DNA from: Stachybotrys elegans
Lineage: Eukaryota; Ascomycota; Sordariomycetes; Hypocreales; Stachybotryaceae
Reading direction: 5' to 3'
Assembly (NCBI GenBank): GCA_020746835.1
Contig: JAGPNK010000005.1
Span: 496,001 to 560,000, forward strand
DNA: 64,000 nt
A program made the position numbers and the translations under genes. The notes under the pieces were generated by a model that did not search any database, had not been told where the DNA came from, and was given only the letters and a program-made list of their open reading frames with translations. This document shows positions 34,449-46,153 of the stretch, piece by piece. Within the stretch, counting starts at the first letter, position 1, and every line of letters starts with the position of its first letter.

Positions 34449-34817
34449 GGCGACCGGCAGGCCTCTCTGCTTGCTGCAGGCTGCATCACGGGCGGGAAAA
34501 GAATGAATGGGTGGATGTCATGATGGTGCTGGATGGTTGCTGGCGTATGTCTGAATGTGAGGTTGAAGTGGGAGATGAGGAAAATGGTAAGCGCTGCTGC
34601 AGCAGACAGGATGCATATGCGACAGGGCTGGAGATGCACTGCCCTGTCACTACCTATTGAAGCTGGGTGGGGATCATTTCAGATATCGTCTGACCAACTC
34701 GTGAGACGGAGAAGACGGGCTGATGTCCACTGATAGTTCGTGGCTTGCGTCTGTTATTGCTTATATGAATGTTGTTGAAGATCTAGCATCCGATATTCCT
34801 GTAACGAGCAGACCTCC
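34449..34817. other. short intergenic region between FMO and HET genes
   Basis: 369 bases. It holds the FMO 3' end and the HET promoter, with no further feature seen. Confidence 0.4.
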
Positions 34818-36382
34818 TCACAGCCGCGGCTTCAGAGCCGCATCTTTCCCGCCAGCAAGAGCCTGGGCATTGATCCTCCGCCACATGTCCTTCCTGAGGC
34901 CGTGGCCCTCCATGAATGTCCGGAACCACTCCCTCTTGAACTTGGGCAGCTTCCTCCCCACGCCGCCCACGGGCTCCCCCGCGAGCCGGCGCAGCGTCTC
35001 AAAGTAGTCCTCGAAGTCCGGGTACACCATGGCGAACTTGGCGCCGTCCCCCCTCTGCTTGATGCGCGCCTCCTCCCAGCGGCGCATCTCCCCCAGCGAG
35101 GGCAGCGGCGCGGCGCGCCCGGCGAGGAGGCGCGCCGCGTACACGGCCTGCCACTCAAAGATCTTGAACGTGAGGCCGGCGTTGACGGCCCCGACGAAGA
35201 GCAGCGTCGGGTCGTGCTGCCAGACGACGTGCATGTACAGCTCGGGGACGCGGTTGCTGCGCGTCTTGACGGCCGGCAGGAAGGGGAGCGTCCAGCTGTA
35301 TCCCGTGCCGAAGATGATGTGGTCGACGTCGGCGATGGAGCTGCCGTCTACCAGGTGCACTGTCCTTCCTGTTACGCGGGCGATGGAGGGGTGCTTCTGG
35401 ATGTGAGGGTGCTCAAAGGCCACGTCGCCAAAGTAGGCGTTTGCGTTGCGGCCGATGACGATGGAATGCACTGGCAGCTGAGCTGTTTCAACCAGGTCGA
35501 CTGATATATCGGCCGCAGAGACAGATGCGCCCACGACAACCACCCGCTTTGGACATATGTCAGCAATGTAATATACGGTATGGTTGATCAGCAGGAGCCC
35601 ACCTTGCCCTTGAACTGTTGGTTCCCCCGAAAGTGCTTGCTGTGCAGGACGCTTCCCGGCAACAGCTTTTCCATCTCCTCCAAGCCTTCAATAGGGGGGA
35701 TGTAGGGAACCCAGTAGTGGCCCGAAGCCACCACGACAGCATCGAACCACTCGGCCCACCAGTAGTCCCTCTCGGTGCCCTGCTTCCGCAGCGTGACCTT
35801 CCACTCGGCGCCTACCTTTTCGACCCTCTCGACCGTCGTGTTGTAGACGACGAGGTCCTGGTAGCCGCGCCTCTGGACCAGCGACTCGATGTATCGCCGG
35901 AGGACCTTCCAGTGGCGGAAGGGCGACGCCGGGCCGTGCGCGGCAATGGTGCGCTCGGTGAGCTCCACTGGGATCGGCTCCTGGCTGAACTGCATGGCGA
36001 GGTGGTCGACGTTGGTCTCGAGGTACGGGTACACAGACGACTCTGAGAACCGCGGCTGCTCCGAGGGGGCCACCTGCGCGGGCAGCTGCTCGGGCACGGC
36101 GAGCGGCGCATCGGCCGTCCTGCTCGCCAGCGAGGCGAAGCCCGACAAGGTAGGCGGGGGCGAGACGTCTCCGATCCTGCAAACACGGTGAGTGAAAAGG
36201 GCTACCGATTGCGCGAGACGGACGTGGGACCATTACCAGCACCCTCCGGCTGCCTCGCGCCGCTCAAAGACGCGGATGAGGTCAAACGTCTTCTCCTGTG
36301 CCAATGTGTCAATCGCAATGGCGCCTGCCGGGCCGGCGCCAATCACAGCGACGCGCTTGACGGGTGACGGCGAAGATGGCAT
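34818..36382 (-). CDS. flavin-containing monooxygenase (FMO-like)
   Basis: Three exons, 36382-36237, 36176-35603 and 35546-34818; phases agree, 482 residues. The N-terminal FAD-binding Rossmann motif is VAVIGAGPAGAIAI and the NADPH-binding one is VVVVGASVSAAD. Between them lies LPGSVLHSKHFRG, near the position of the FMO fingerprint, and the later FGTGYSWTLPFLP is the usual FMO ATG-type motif. Class B flavin monooxygenases add one oxygen to N, S or ketone groups using NADPH and O2. The substrate is not visible; fungal relatives work in detoxification or secondary metabolism. It reads toward the HET gene and away from H2A.Z. An alternative Met 63 bases upstream would only add a poorly conserved leader. 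Confidence 0.92.
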
Positions 36383-37912
36383 GGTGAAGTCCGGAAGCGG
36401 GAAGCGGAAGCCAGAAGAGTCCCAAAGGTTGTGCTGCCCCGCCAAGAGAGGGCCAACGTCTAGAGTGCGCTTGACAATTGCCGACGAGGATAATCAATTA
36501 CGGTAGAAAAATTAACTGGGGCTTCATCAATCAATGGCTCAATGTTTTTTTGTTTTTTGTTTTTTTGTTTTTGTTTTGTAGATACTGGTGTTTAGTTGAG
36601 GTTCTGGTGTTGGCGGCGGTGGCGGTACCTACTAGTAAGTGGTGATGATGGAATGTCACGGCGAAATTGCGGCATCAGAACCAGCGCCAAGTATCAGTAT
36701 AGGTAACAAGGTATATCGCACAATCCAAACGTCACAACCTCGCGCCAAGAAAGATATATTCGAGGCGGCATACAATCCATGCGTATTACTGGCACTTTAG
36801 AAATGTTGGACACCGTGACGAAACTCGTCTAAACAAGCGTGGCAACTGATGGTTCAGTGGATACACGACGTTTGCGACCATCGAAACATCGACACCCCCA
36901 TCTCTTCAAGCTTGGAGAGCTCGACCAAGTTAGAGGGCCATCAATGTCCACGCCTATCTATGATTCATGCGTCCGCGAATTGAACACAGTGCTAGCACTA
37001 TGCTCATGTGGATTATGTTCACCGTCAGCGAGCTGATGCTGGGCACATCGTCTGAGAAGATCGACATGACTCCCTTGCAATACTGTTCGTCAGCCAGACT
37101 CGTCTACGTGACTCACAACAGGTATCCCTTCCTATCGCGAACCCATTGAGCAATGGCCGCACCACACAGCAGAGATATACGCCGGGCTCACAGCGACGGC
37201 ATTGACACCAAGTCAAATGGCAGAAATATCAGCTTCATCTACAGCCTTTGCTTGAGGTTGAGATTCCTATCACGGCATCACTCTGGACAGTGCAGGGTCG
37301 GCGCCTCAATCCGGCTTCTCATTTATTAAACGGAGACTCAAGAAGAAAAGAGCAACAGTAACCGGCCGCAACCAGAGTCTGAGAAATTGGGATCGGAGCA
37401 TGCCCCTCGCCAGGGTCGCCCTGCCTCAACCTCCCAGACCACCATAGCCAAGGCCACTTGGCTGAGAGTAAGATATAGGGCACGGTGCACATCCAAGGCC
37501 AGGAGGAGAACGCGTAAAGACATGGCCTCTCGTGCCGGCCTACCCGGCGCGCATAATTACATAGTTCGTCATTCGGTTACAACATGATGCGATGAGTAAC
37601 CGACCCAACTGTCGTTCTCCCGCCCGTGCCAGCTTTCGCCCTGCTCGTTTCTCGACCCGACCCGACCCGTCCCGTCCCTCCAGCGGAATGCCTTGGCCGA
37701 CTTGTCTCGCCCGTGTAAACCCCGTTATACAAGTCTTCTTCGACCCTGGATCATCCACAGGCCTGCTTGGAGACCCTCCGTTTTGTAAAAGAAGACACTC
37801 CAACGATCCCGACCCAGTGACCCGCAACCCAAAAGCGAAAGGAATAGAAAAAGTAGAGCGACATGATGTTTGTTGTCGATACGTATCGCGGCAGACATCG
37901 TTCGGCAGGATA
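36383..37912. other. intergenic region
   Basis: About 1.5 kb between the FMO start and the H2A.Z stop. A T-rich microsatellite (TTTTTTG units) spans ~36546-36580. No coding or RNA gene is supported; bases nearer 37900 are probably H2A.Z 3' UTR. Confidence 0.5.
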
Positions 37913-38860
37913 TTAGACCTCGAGCGCCTTGGCCTTCTTCTTCTGCTCCACCTTGAGTAGCAGCGCGCGGTTGATGTGAGGCAGCACACCACCGTGGGCG
38001 ATGGTGGCGCGGATGAGGGTGTCGAGCTCTTCGTCACCGCGGATCGCGAGCTGCAGGTGGCGGGGGGTGATACGCTTGACCTTGAGGTCCTTGGCGGCGT
38101 TCTGCAGAAACTGTTAGCACGTGCAAAGCCCGGCGCATCACGGCCAGTGGGATAGGAAGGGGTGACGTACGCCTGCCAGCTCGAGCACCTCAGCAGTGAG
38201 ATACTCCAAAACGGCCGTCACATACACAGCAGCCTTGGCGCCGACGCGCATCTTGTTCTGCGTGTTTGCCTTGAGGAAACGCTTGACACGGCCGCAGGGG
38301 AACTGCAAGGTTGCAAAAGGTTAGAATAGACTCTTGTCTCGCCAGCTACGTCAAGACCATCTGGCTCTGGCCTTGACCGAGGCGCGCGTCTCTCCAGTTG
38401 TGCGATGGGGCGTGAGGGGTGGCACGAGCCGTGTTCAGCGTGGCGACAGTGGCGGACCAGATAGGCGCAAAATCGAGACATGAGTCGGGAGGGGACAAAA
38501 ATGGATGATTATGATGATGACAACGACAACGGGAGTCGTTTTCGGGAGATGGACGCGTTCAGATAGGGTGTTTTCGATGAGGCGATGCGCCGGGGGTAAA
38601 GAAGAGATGCACGCGTCGTTTCACGGTGCGATTGGGGTCGTGCCATGTTGCTCGCCGAGGCGTCGATAGTAGGGCGGGGAGATGGATGCGCGCGCGCGTC
38701 GGTAAAGGTCGCAGAGCCAGGCTGGACATGGTCAAAAACAACATCGACTCACCTGCAGACCGGCGCGAGCAGAGTGGCTCTGCTGCTTCTTGGCTCCCTC
38801 GGCGCTCGTCTTGCCGCCCGAGCTCTTGCCGCCCGACGATTTTCCCTTGCCTCCGGGCAT
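37913..38860 (-). CDS. HTZ1: histone variant H2A.Z
   Basis: Three exons, 38860-38753, 38302-38171 and 38101-37913; 142 residues, the usual H2A.Z length. The Lys/Gly/Ser-rich N-terminal tail ([15 protein letters not shown]) is typical of acetylated H2A.Z tails. The histone fold contains [39 protein letters not shown] and the H2A.Z-specific [17 protein letters not shown] docking region and LLLKVEQ end. Canonical H2A would have a different docking sequence and an SQE-type tail. H2A.Z replaces H2A in nucleosomes near promoters through SWR1-type remodellers. The first intron is long for this window (450 bases). This conserved gene, together with GT2, brackets the accessory oxidative block. It is the single most securely identified gene here. 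Confidence 0.97.
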
Positions 38861-40795
38861 GATTTTTGTTTATCGACGGGTATCGTGCGGTGTCGAGATG
38901 GAAAATCTGGTTGGTCAAAAGACGTGTTGAATGGCGACGGTCGCGTGGAAATTCGGGGCGCGATGGGCGAGTGCAAAAAGTCGTGGCGAGGTACGGCGAT
39001 GGGAAGTGGGAGATGGGAGGCTTGTGTGTAGCGTCCAGCTGGAAGTGTTGGGAATGGAGACGGGGAGCGAAAAGCGTCGCCTCAGGTCTGGGTTAGAGCA
39101 AGGTAAGGTTGTGTTTTTCCTGTAGTGGGCAGCTCGGGCAGCTTGGCCTGGGATTGGCCGGTGATTGTTGTGGTCGTGCATTCCGAGTTGGGTTTAACGC
39201 GCTCGCTGCCTTAGCGGGAAGCTGCTGCCTGTCGACTCGCTATTTTCCCCCTCCTGCTCCTCGCTCCTTGGCCCTTCCCTCTGGGCAGTATGCAACTAGC
39301 CGATCCTGAGGGGCGCTTCTCGTCTAGATGCATAACCGTCAGGTGCTGCGGAAGGCAAGCAAATGCGCAGTCAGTAATGAGATGAAGAGGAAGAGTAGAT
39401 TGCAGAACACTCTCTCTTGCAAGAATCGTCTTTCTTGCCAGCGGCGACTCGTACGCTGCCAGCAGCCAGCAGCCAGAAGGTTGGAGTGGCTGCCATGGCT
39501 GCCTGCTGTGTCGCCTCAGCCCTTGCGCAATCGCTTCTGACCAGCATTGTGTCCATGAGGCACTCTAGCACTCCAGTACTTTCATATGACCACTGAATAA
39601 GTATGCAAACTCATAAAATAAGTATGCGGTCTCCGTCACCTGGGAAAGTCGTGGGACCTTTCCTAGGCAGCAGCCCCTCCAGGGGTCTCTGTGTGCCTAC
39701 AGATCAGCCACGGCTCACCAACCGCCGAGCAAGGCCGAGGATTGAACGCAACTCACCCTGTTGAGGTTCCTTATGGTGCTTTGTGACACTGCGATTGTGC
39801 AAAGCACCAAGGCTTCACATGTGCGTCTCCAGTTGTCTCCCTCGATCATCAAGCCGTGTGTGCGACGGGAGTCGAGCACTAGCTTGGTGCTTGAATGAGT
39901 TTGGAGGCCACATTTGCCTCGGCGGCCATCCCCTGGCCATACTCTTGTCGACTATCCGGCTTTGACGTAGCACTGATACGTCTCTGCGGGCAAGAGACAG
40001 TCTCCTATCTCCTGGTCGAACATGAGGTTGAGGTGAGGATGATTTCGAGGCCCGATGCGGATAAACTGCCAGTGGAGTTCCGTTGGCGGGTCGCTCCACC
40101 ATTTCCGCTAAGCCCAAAGTCTGATGGTTTAAAGCGGCATGTCTGAGTCTCTTTTTATACTTATTTATTCGTCTACTTGACTTGAGCGCGCTGTACAAAC
40201 ATGAAATCGTCCAACCAGAACTTCATCCACTTATTCCTGGCTGTGCTTGGCCTCCATACTCTCTAGGACTCTTCAATATACAAAGACATCGTTTTGGCAA
40301 TCTCAATGTTACTTGAAATACCCCCTATCATCTTCTTCCTACAGCGAGACTACAGACGTCTTGGGTAAATTGCAGACGGCATTCACTTTGATCCGATACC
40401 TCGTTTCCAGTTGTTCACTATGTTGAATGTGGCTTTCCTTGCGTATCACACATAGACTTATCTACATATTTATATATTCACGATGAGGTGCGTCTTCACC
40501 GGTCCTGGGCTTATATTCTTGTCTCTTACTCTCCGTGCTCCAACAACCTCCCATCGCCTAGTTGAGGTAACTATGCCCTCCGCTCTTTGCGTCTACATAT
40601 TCCATCCGCAAGCACAAGCCTCACCGGAGATGCAAAGAAAATTGCACGAGACGTCTAAAGCATTCTTGAATACGGTACTCTATCTATCCATCATCTATCC
40701 AGCGATCCACCAATCCACCATAACCATCTTTCCATCTTTCCACCCGTTTGTCCATCCATCTGCCACGTCGGAGTGAAGAACTCCCTGGTGCCCCA
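38861..40795. other. intergenic region
   Basis: About 1.9 kb: the H2A.Z promoter and the 3' side of the Hsp70-like gene. Short open frames on both strands show no family features. Bases 40690-40770 contain short CATCCATC-type repeats. No gene is supported. Confidence 0.5.
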
Positions 40796-42429
40796 TCACT
40801 CCATGGGCATGGTCCCGTTGACGAGGTAATGAGCGGCACCATAGGCGACAATGTTCCACCTGGGCAGCGAAACCACCATCAGCGAAATTCCAACCAAGGT
40901 AGAATAGTGAAAAGTACTCACCTGAATTGCAGTTGCGGGAGACTTATCTCGAGGCCAGGATATTTGTGTCGAACCTGTTCCCGAATAAGACCCAGTACAA
41001 GCCCCCCCATCGTGATTCCACCCGTAACCAAAAGCACCTATAGCTTTCCGTCAGCATTCCGGGTGCATGTGTCAGGAGCCCAGGGTGATATTACCTTGGG
41101 CGCAACTCCCCGATGTGACACCTCATGTTCATAAAGGCAAGAAACGAGCGACACAAGGCCACTGATATAGTCAGAAAAGACTTGTGTCATAATTTCAGAC
41201 CTATGCGGCAGCAGTCAGATATTAGTCGACGCAAGGAAGTGACTTGACAGGTGGCTTGGGAGAATTGACGGATCCAGGCCTGGAAGAATATGAACTCACC
41301 GTGTAATGTGATGAGTCCGCCCAGCAATCCGTACGCTCATGCCTGACTGGATTTGGTTCTGACCTGGCCGCCTAAGCATGGTAGTCCATCTCTCCATGGC
41401 CAGGCGCTCGTCATTTGCGATGTCCCGGGCGAGTACTTCGCGAGACTCAGGGCTCAGTGCAGATCTCGTAAGTCTCTGGAAGACATCCCGGAACCTTTGG
41501 TCGATACCGAGGGAACCGAGGAGCTGTGATCGGGAAGAAACAGAAGACGAACCATGGGCAAGATCGTACATGTTGCCCTTGAACCGGAAAAGCCCTGCGT
41601 CCTAAGATTTGTCAGTTGCCAGGGGTAGAGAAGAGCAGAGGGCAAAGAAGTCGTACCGCAGTCAGGCCCCCACAGTCGAGGACCATGATGGAGTCACCTC
41701 CCTGTTTGCACAGTCAACCATCAGCCGCCGCTGGGCTGTAACAAGGCAGTTCGTACCTGTGCATAGTGGTCCCAACGGCCGCGCATTTCGTACACGACGC
41801 CTCTAAGAGCAGCGATCGCTTCATCCTCCCAGTGGATAGAGTCGTGTATACTGGCGTCTTGGACGGCTCGGCGGAATCTCTCTTGGGTCCCGCCCGACCA
41901 GCACGCTGGGTGCGTGACAACCACTTGGAGCTTGGCCCCAGGTTTCGACATTTCACGGGCCATTTCGAGGGCGACCCAAGCATGGGCAAAAAAGCCCCGA
42001 AAATACTCAGAAACGACTGTTGCTGGTGCAAGTGCAACACCCAGGTCCTGCAGGTGCCGAGCCACCCATTCGTGTTCCGCGGGGGCTTCTTGGGAGCCCT
42101 GCCAGTCCTCTCGGCCGGTCAAAGCAACCTTGAAGTATTGCAGTTGCCTGTCGATAGGTGCGGTGTCTTCTGGCCCCATAAATGTGACGGTGCCGTTGCC
42201 TGCATCGTAGGACATGGCTGTCCTGAACTTATCCAGGCGTCGTTCGCCGTACACGCGGTGGAGATCGTGATCTGGACAGTATCTCATCTCGACAAGATAC
42301 GCCCCCGAGAAGCTGGCAGAAGAAAGCGTCAGCAGTGTGCTATCTGAGGGCTGGAGAGAGTGTTTCTTACGTGGCACCCATGTCAAGTGCCATGACAAAC
42401 GTGGGCGACTCGCAGGACTCGCAGTCCAT
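40796..42429 (-). CDS. Hsp70-like actin-fold ATPase, short form
   Basis: Seven exons: 42429-42371, 42312-41757, 41701-41657, 41601-41300, 41200-41095, 41037-40922, 40859-40796. All phases close and give 415 residues. The N terminus FVMALDMGATFSGAYLVE matches phosphate-1 of the Hsp70/actin ATPase fold (normally D-x-G-T-T-x-S). MVLDCGGLTAD is the phosphate-2 motif, VLLVTGGI is adenosine-type, and WNIVAYGAAHYL is the last ATPase strand-helix. The protein ends right after the ATPase domain, so it lacks the peptide-binding domain and cannot be a standard chaperone. Fungi have many such divergent Hsp70-like proteins (HSPA12-like), often near HET or NLR genes; their role is not known. Most substitutions leave nucleotide binding plausible. 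Gene models with so many small exons could err at the 3' end. Confidence 0.82.
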
Positions 42430-43373
42430 GGCTGTCGAAAGGGTATAATGCAAATATAGTAGGAGTGGGTAGGTGTCGAGGAAAGGAGCCAACGGCAGGC
42501 TCTCGTGTTCGCTGATTATGAAAAGGAATCGAAGGCAGAGGCAGAGAAATCGGGACGAGAAGCCCTGTTTTATCTCTGAGGGACATCTCTACAATCTTCT
42601 CATCTTGGCTTCTCGTAACGCGGAAGAGATTGTCCTCACGTACCACAGAGGTGACGCGGGCATCTCTTTCCGTGAGCAGCAGGCAACTCAGCCCAGCTGA
42701 AATCACGGGTACACAGCAGGCGGCTGAGAAATTAGACGGCGATGTCCGCCGCCGCCACCAGTGGTCCCAGTCATTGTCATCGCCAGAGCCTGGTGGCACG
42801 GAAGCGTGCATTCAGGTCCTCAAGTTGCGGGCTTACACCGCTTTGCCTCATTGCCAGAGAATGGGTCTGGGCCTTGGCCTGAGCCTTGTGCGCCGGTAAT
42901 CTCGCGGCTCGGCTTCACCGGCATGCGTCAACTTTCCAAGGCGGCGTTGGGCAGGGTCATTCAAACATTGCTTGCAGGAAGCCCAACCCTCTCGGTGCGT
43001 CTACGTCCCGACAGCCAGGCATCCAGTGCGCCGAAAATCCCTACCACTTACACGGCAGACGACGCACCTTGCCAGTGCACCCAATGCAATGCAGTCTCCC
43101 GTCAATAGGCAAAAGTTCAGCTCTCCACCGCTACTCTTACGGGCTTGGCTTTCCAAACTTGGATGGGTTTCACCGGGCTGCAGCAAGAGGGAGAGCATGG
43201 CCACCATAATGGTCATTCCACCCAGAGAGCGGCCCTCCCTCCCTCCAACACTCAGGCCCTTCATCCGAAAGCACTTTCGCTGTAACCTTGACCCCTCTCT
43301 TACCTTCCACCTGGCGCACCTCAGCCCAGCCTCCAAACCTTGCTGCACACCTACCAATATTGTTTGTTCGACG
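42430..43373. other. upstream flank of paralogue A (part of duplicated unit)
   Basis: About 0.9 kb. From ~42780 it resembles the flank of paralogue B: shared blocks include CTCGCGGCTCGGCTTCACCG (42900) with its match at ~45478, and GGGCTTGGCTTTCCA (43140) matching ~45966. No gene of its own is seen. Confidence 0.6.
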
Positions 43374-44728
43374 ATGCCGTCTACCAAGAGGACTGGAAAG
43401 CAGCGCCGGGCAACTCGCCCCAAGAACCAGAAACGGACCCCAGATGTCGACACCGCCCCAGATGTCGACGCTGCCCCAGATGTTGGGGCTGCCCCAAATG
43501 TCGACGCTGCCCCAGATGTCGACGCTGCCCCAGCGATCGAGGCCCTCCCAGATGTCGACGCTGCCCCAGATGTCGAGGCAAAGCCAGGCACCGATGGCAA
43601 CCCTGATCATCATCACCAAGCACGACTGTCCGAGATCGAATCCCTGGCCAACGGCCCCCATGTGCTGGCAGGAGAGTATCCGTTAAGCAAGCGATGCGCG
43701 TGGGCGAACAGGGACACTATGCAATTTGCTGACCAGAACATCATCGCCAACTGGTGGCCAACATATATCGACGCCGTCGGGTCGGTTTCAACGCTATTTC
43801 CCTCCACGTTTCCTTGGGATAAGGTCAGCCAAACAACCCAGGAAAAGCTCTCTACCTGGGTCTCCAGTCCCGACAAGTACCTTGAAGGAAAGCTCGTGGG
43901 ATGCGGGGAGAAATTCTTCGAGGCTTGGGTCCATCGCTTCCTCTATGACAATCTGTTTTCGCCCACTTGCGAAGACAAATGGCTCGAAGGACAGTGGTCT
44001 TACTTTGGCAAGACATTTGTTTCCGCAGGAGGTGAGATAAACGCCCTCTTGCCTTTGACCCCTTACTCTACCAGCCCTTCTATTGTACTAACATGCGTTT
44101 CTTCTCTCTTTTCATCCTAGGCCAAGCCGATGAAGTCCCTCCCAAGTACACCATGTACTTTCACAACGCTCGACGCCTCCACGCACTGTATCTTTTCAAG
44201 CGCTATGGGCCTCACATCGACATCGACCGTATACGTCGCCTCTTTTACCGCGACTTTAGCTTCATCATCGCCGCAGGGTCAGTGTCAACAGACGATATCG
44301 TGTATGCGGTCAACAACCTGATCGAGGTAGCCGCCGCCGTAGACCTTTCCATCATCGCCTCGCAGCGCAAGGTCGTTATGGAGTTTTGGGATGATGCCTC
44401 CTGCCTCCTGAAGGGTTTCCCATTCGATCAACGCTCAGGGGACATGAACCACGACCACTACGCAGAACAGTCGTTCGGTGCTTACGATCTTCACGGGTCT
44501 CTTGTTACCTTCATCACCAGACCTCGCCTCAAGGTTTACGGTTTTGTCATGTCGGCCATTTACGAGCCCCGGTGGAAGTCTGATAAATTCGAGCAACGTG
44601 ACAGCGAGTATCGTACCGGCGATATTGGGGTCATGTACGACACCATTGGCAATGTCTATAATGAGCCGAAAGCACCTCTTGATGTTATTACTGAGAGAGA
44701 AATAACTCCCGACAGTGAGTTAATTTGA
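43374..44728 (+). CDS. uncharacterised fungal protein, tandem paralogue A
   Basis: Two exons, 43374-44031 and 44121-44728; 421 residues. No known domain is recognised. Residues 1-20 are basic (MPSTKRTGKQRRATRPKNQK) and could be a nuclear signal. Residues ~22-70 are an acidic hexapeptide repeat of the type DVDAAP. The rest is a globular, aromatic-rich region with blocks shared with paralogue B: KFFEAWVHRFLYDNLFSP, CEDKW, FHNARRLHALYL, RYGPHxDxxRxRRLFYRxF, FPFDxxSGDM and TRPRLKVYG. The start was chosen because it aligns with the matching Met in paralogue B (STMPxxRKT). The intron is in the same place and phase in both copies. Acidic Asp/Glu and conserved Trp/Arg are present, but no catalytic pattern is evident. 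Confidence 0.75.
43441..43578 (+). repeat. 18-base coding minisatellite (DVDAAP)
   Basis: About seven to eight imperfect copies of an 18-base unit, GATGTCGACGCTGCCCCA, in frame within paralogue A. Paralogue B has only one related segment (QDVEAVAE), so the array expanded after the duplication. Confidence 0.9.
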
Positions 44729-46153
44729 AAGTCCAAGCCTACCTTAATGACATGGCAATGCTGATACCTGGCTTGGTGCAGACGATCTTGCGGAACTACT
44801 TCAATAAAGACCGTCTTTCGGCGTGGCTTCTATTGCCTCTGCTATTCCATACCATACTCAATTAACATTCTCATCTGCTTCAATATACACTCGTTATCTC
44901 GCCTCCAGTAGTTCCTTCAAGTTTGAGACTGTAGAAATGCCAATCTCGTTTCCAACATTGCTGAATCGAGATTGCGGTGGACCCAAACGTGCGTGGAAGC
45001 AATTGCCAGTTCCCAGCACATCAGAAAGCTGCGGCGGTCACCAACGAGCGCTCCCGCCTTTCACGCCTTGACGCCCTATGCCAAATTTAGTCTCATATCA
45101 GGCAAGAGTCCTACGGCCCAGTAGAGCCCGACCCCCGTCTGGTGGCTCAATAGTGCATGTTAGCTACTATACTCCCACCATCACGTCAGGGCTAATGCAA
45201 CGTTGATCCTCCACAGGCCTACGAGCTCCTCGCATTGAGTTTCTCACATGCAGAAGCCAATTTCCTCATCTACCACATACATGCCGGCACCTCAGTTGAG
45301 TGGGGGACGTAGCAGGCAGCCTGGCTCGGCTGACAGCGCGCGGCTGATGGACACGGTAACAACGCCACCTGCCCCCAATGGCACCATGCAGCGGAAGCGT
45401 GATCAGCAGTCATGCTGCAGCCCACACCGCTTGTGTCGTTGCCAGGGCCAGAGTCCAGGTCTTGGGTTCTGGCTATCTCGCGGCTCGGCTTCACCGATAT
45501 GAGCAAAACTTTGCATAGCGTTGGGCAGCCAGCCCATGGACGTCTACACCACAAGTAATTGATCCCATACACAGACACGGTCCGCTCCCAGCCTTCTCAC
45601 CCTTTGACCTGTCGAGGCATAGACGTTGGGGTCTCGTCCACCCTCTCATTGTGTCCATGTCACACCACCTAGTTCAAGCCTCGCGCTGTCATGTATATGC
45701 TATGGGTATGTTACATACCAGGAGACTTTGAACAGGAAAGCTCTACTGCATTCATTGTGCCATGGTCATCTCGCCCTTGCACTTCCTCTTGCTCTTGTCA
45801 TTGTCAGCCCAAGCGTTACACGGCAGACGGCGCACGCACTCTGCCAGTTACAGAAAGCAGCCGGCTACCTCCTGTATGTACTATTGGAAAAATAGAGCAT
45901 TGATTGCGCACGTGCATGCAGCCACGGCTCGCCCTTCATCGATCCCCTCCACAGCTACTCTTGCGGGCTTGGCTTTCCAGCCTGGAATGCGTCTCGACAA
46001 GCTGCTGCAGTAAGAGGGGGAGCACAGTCGTCGCAGTGGCCATTTCCGCCTGCTCCCACATGGCCAGCCAGAATTGCTCCCATCTCGTCCTGCTCTCCGC
46101 CTGACGAAGCTCAGTCATTCAAGACCCAAATCCTGTCTGCACGCCCACCAAAC
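44729..46153. other. intergenic region between the paralogues, containing the duplication junction
   Basis: About 1.4 kb. The first ~490 bases are the 3' flank of paralogue A and match the 3' flank of paralogue B (for example CTTCAATATACACTCGTT near 44878, with CTTCAATATATACTCGTT near 47537). From ~45330 the sequence matches the 5' flank of A. The join of the two units is therefore near 45220-45330. No extra gene is seen. Confidence 0.6.
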
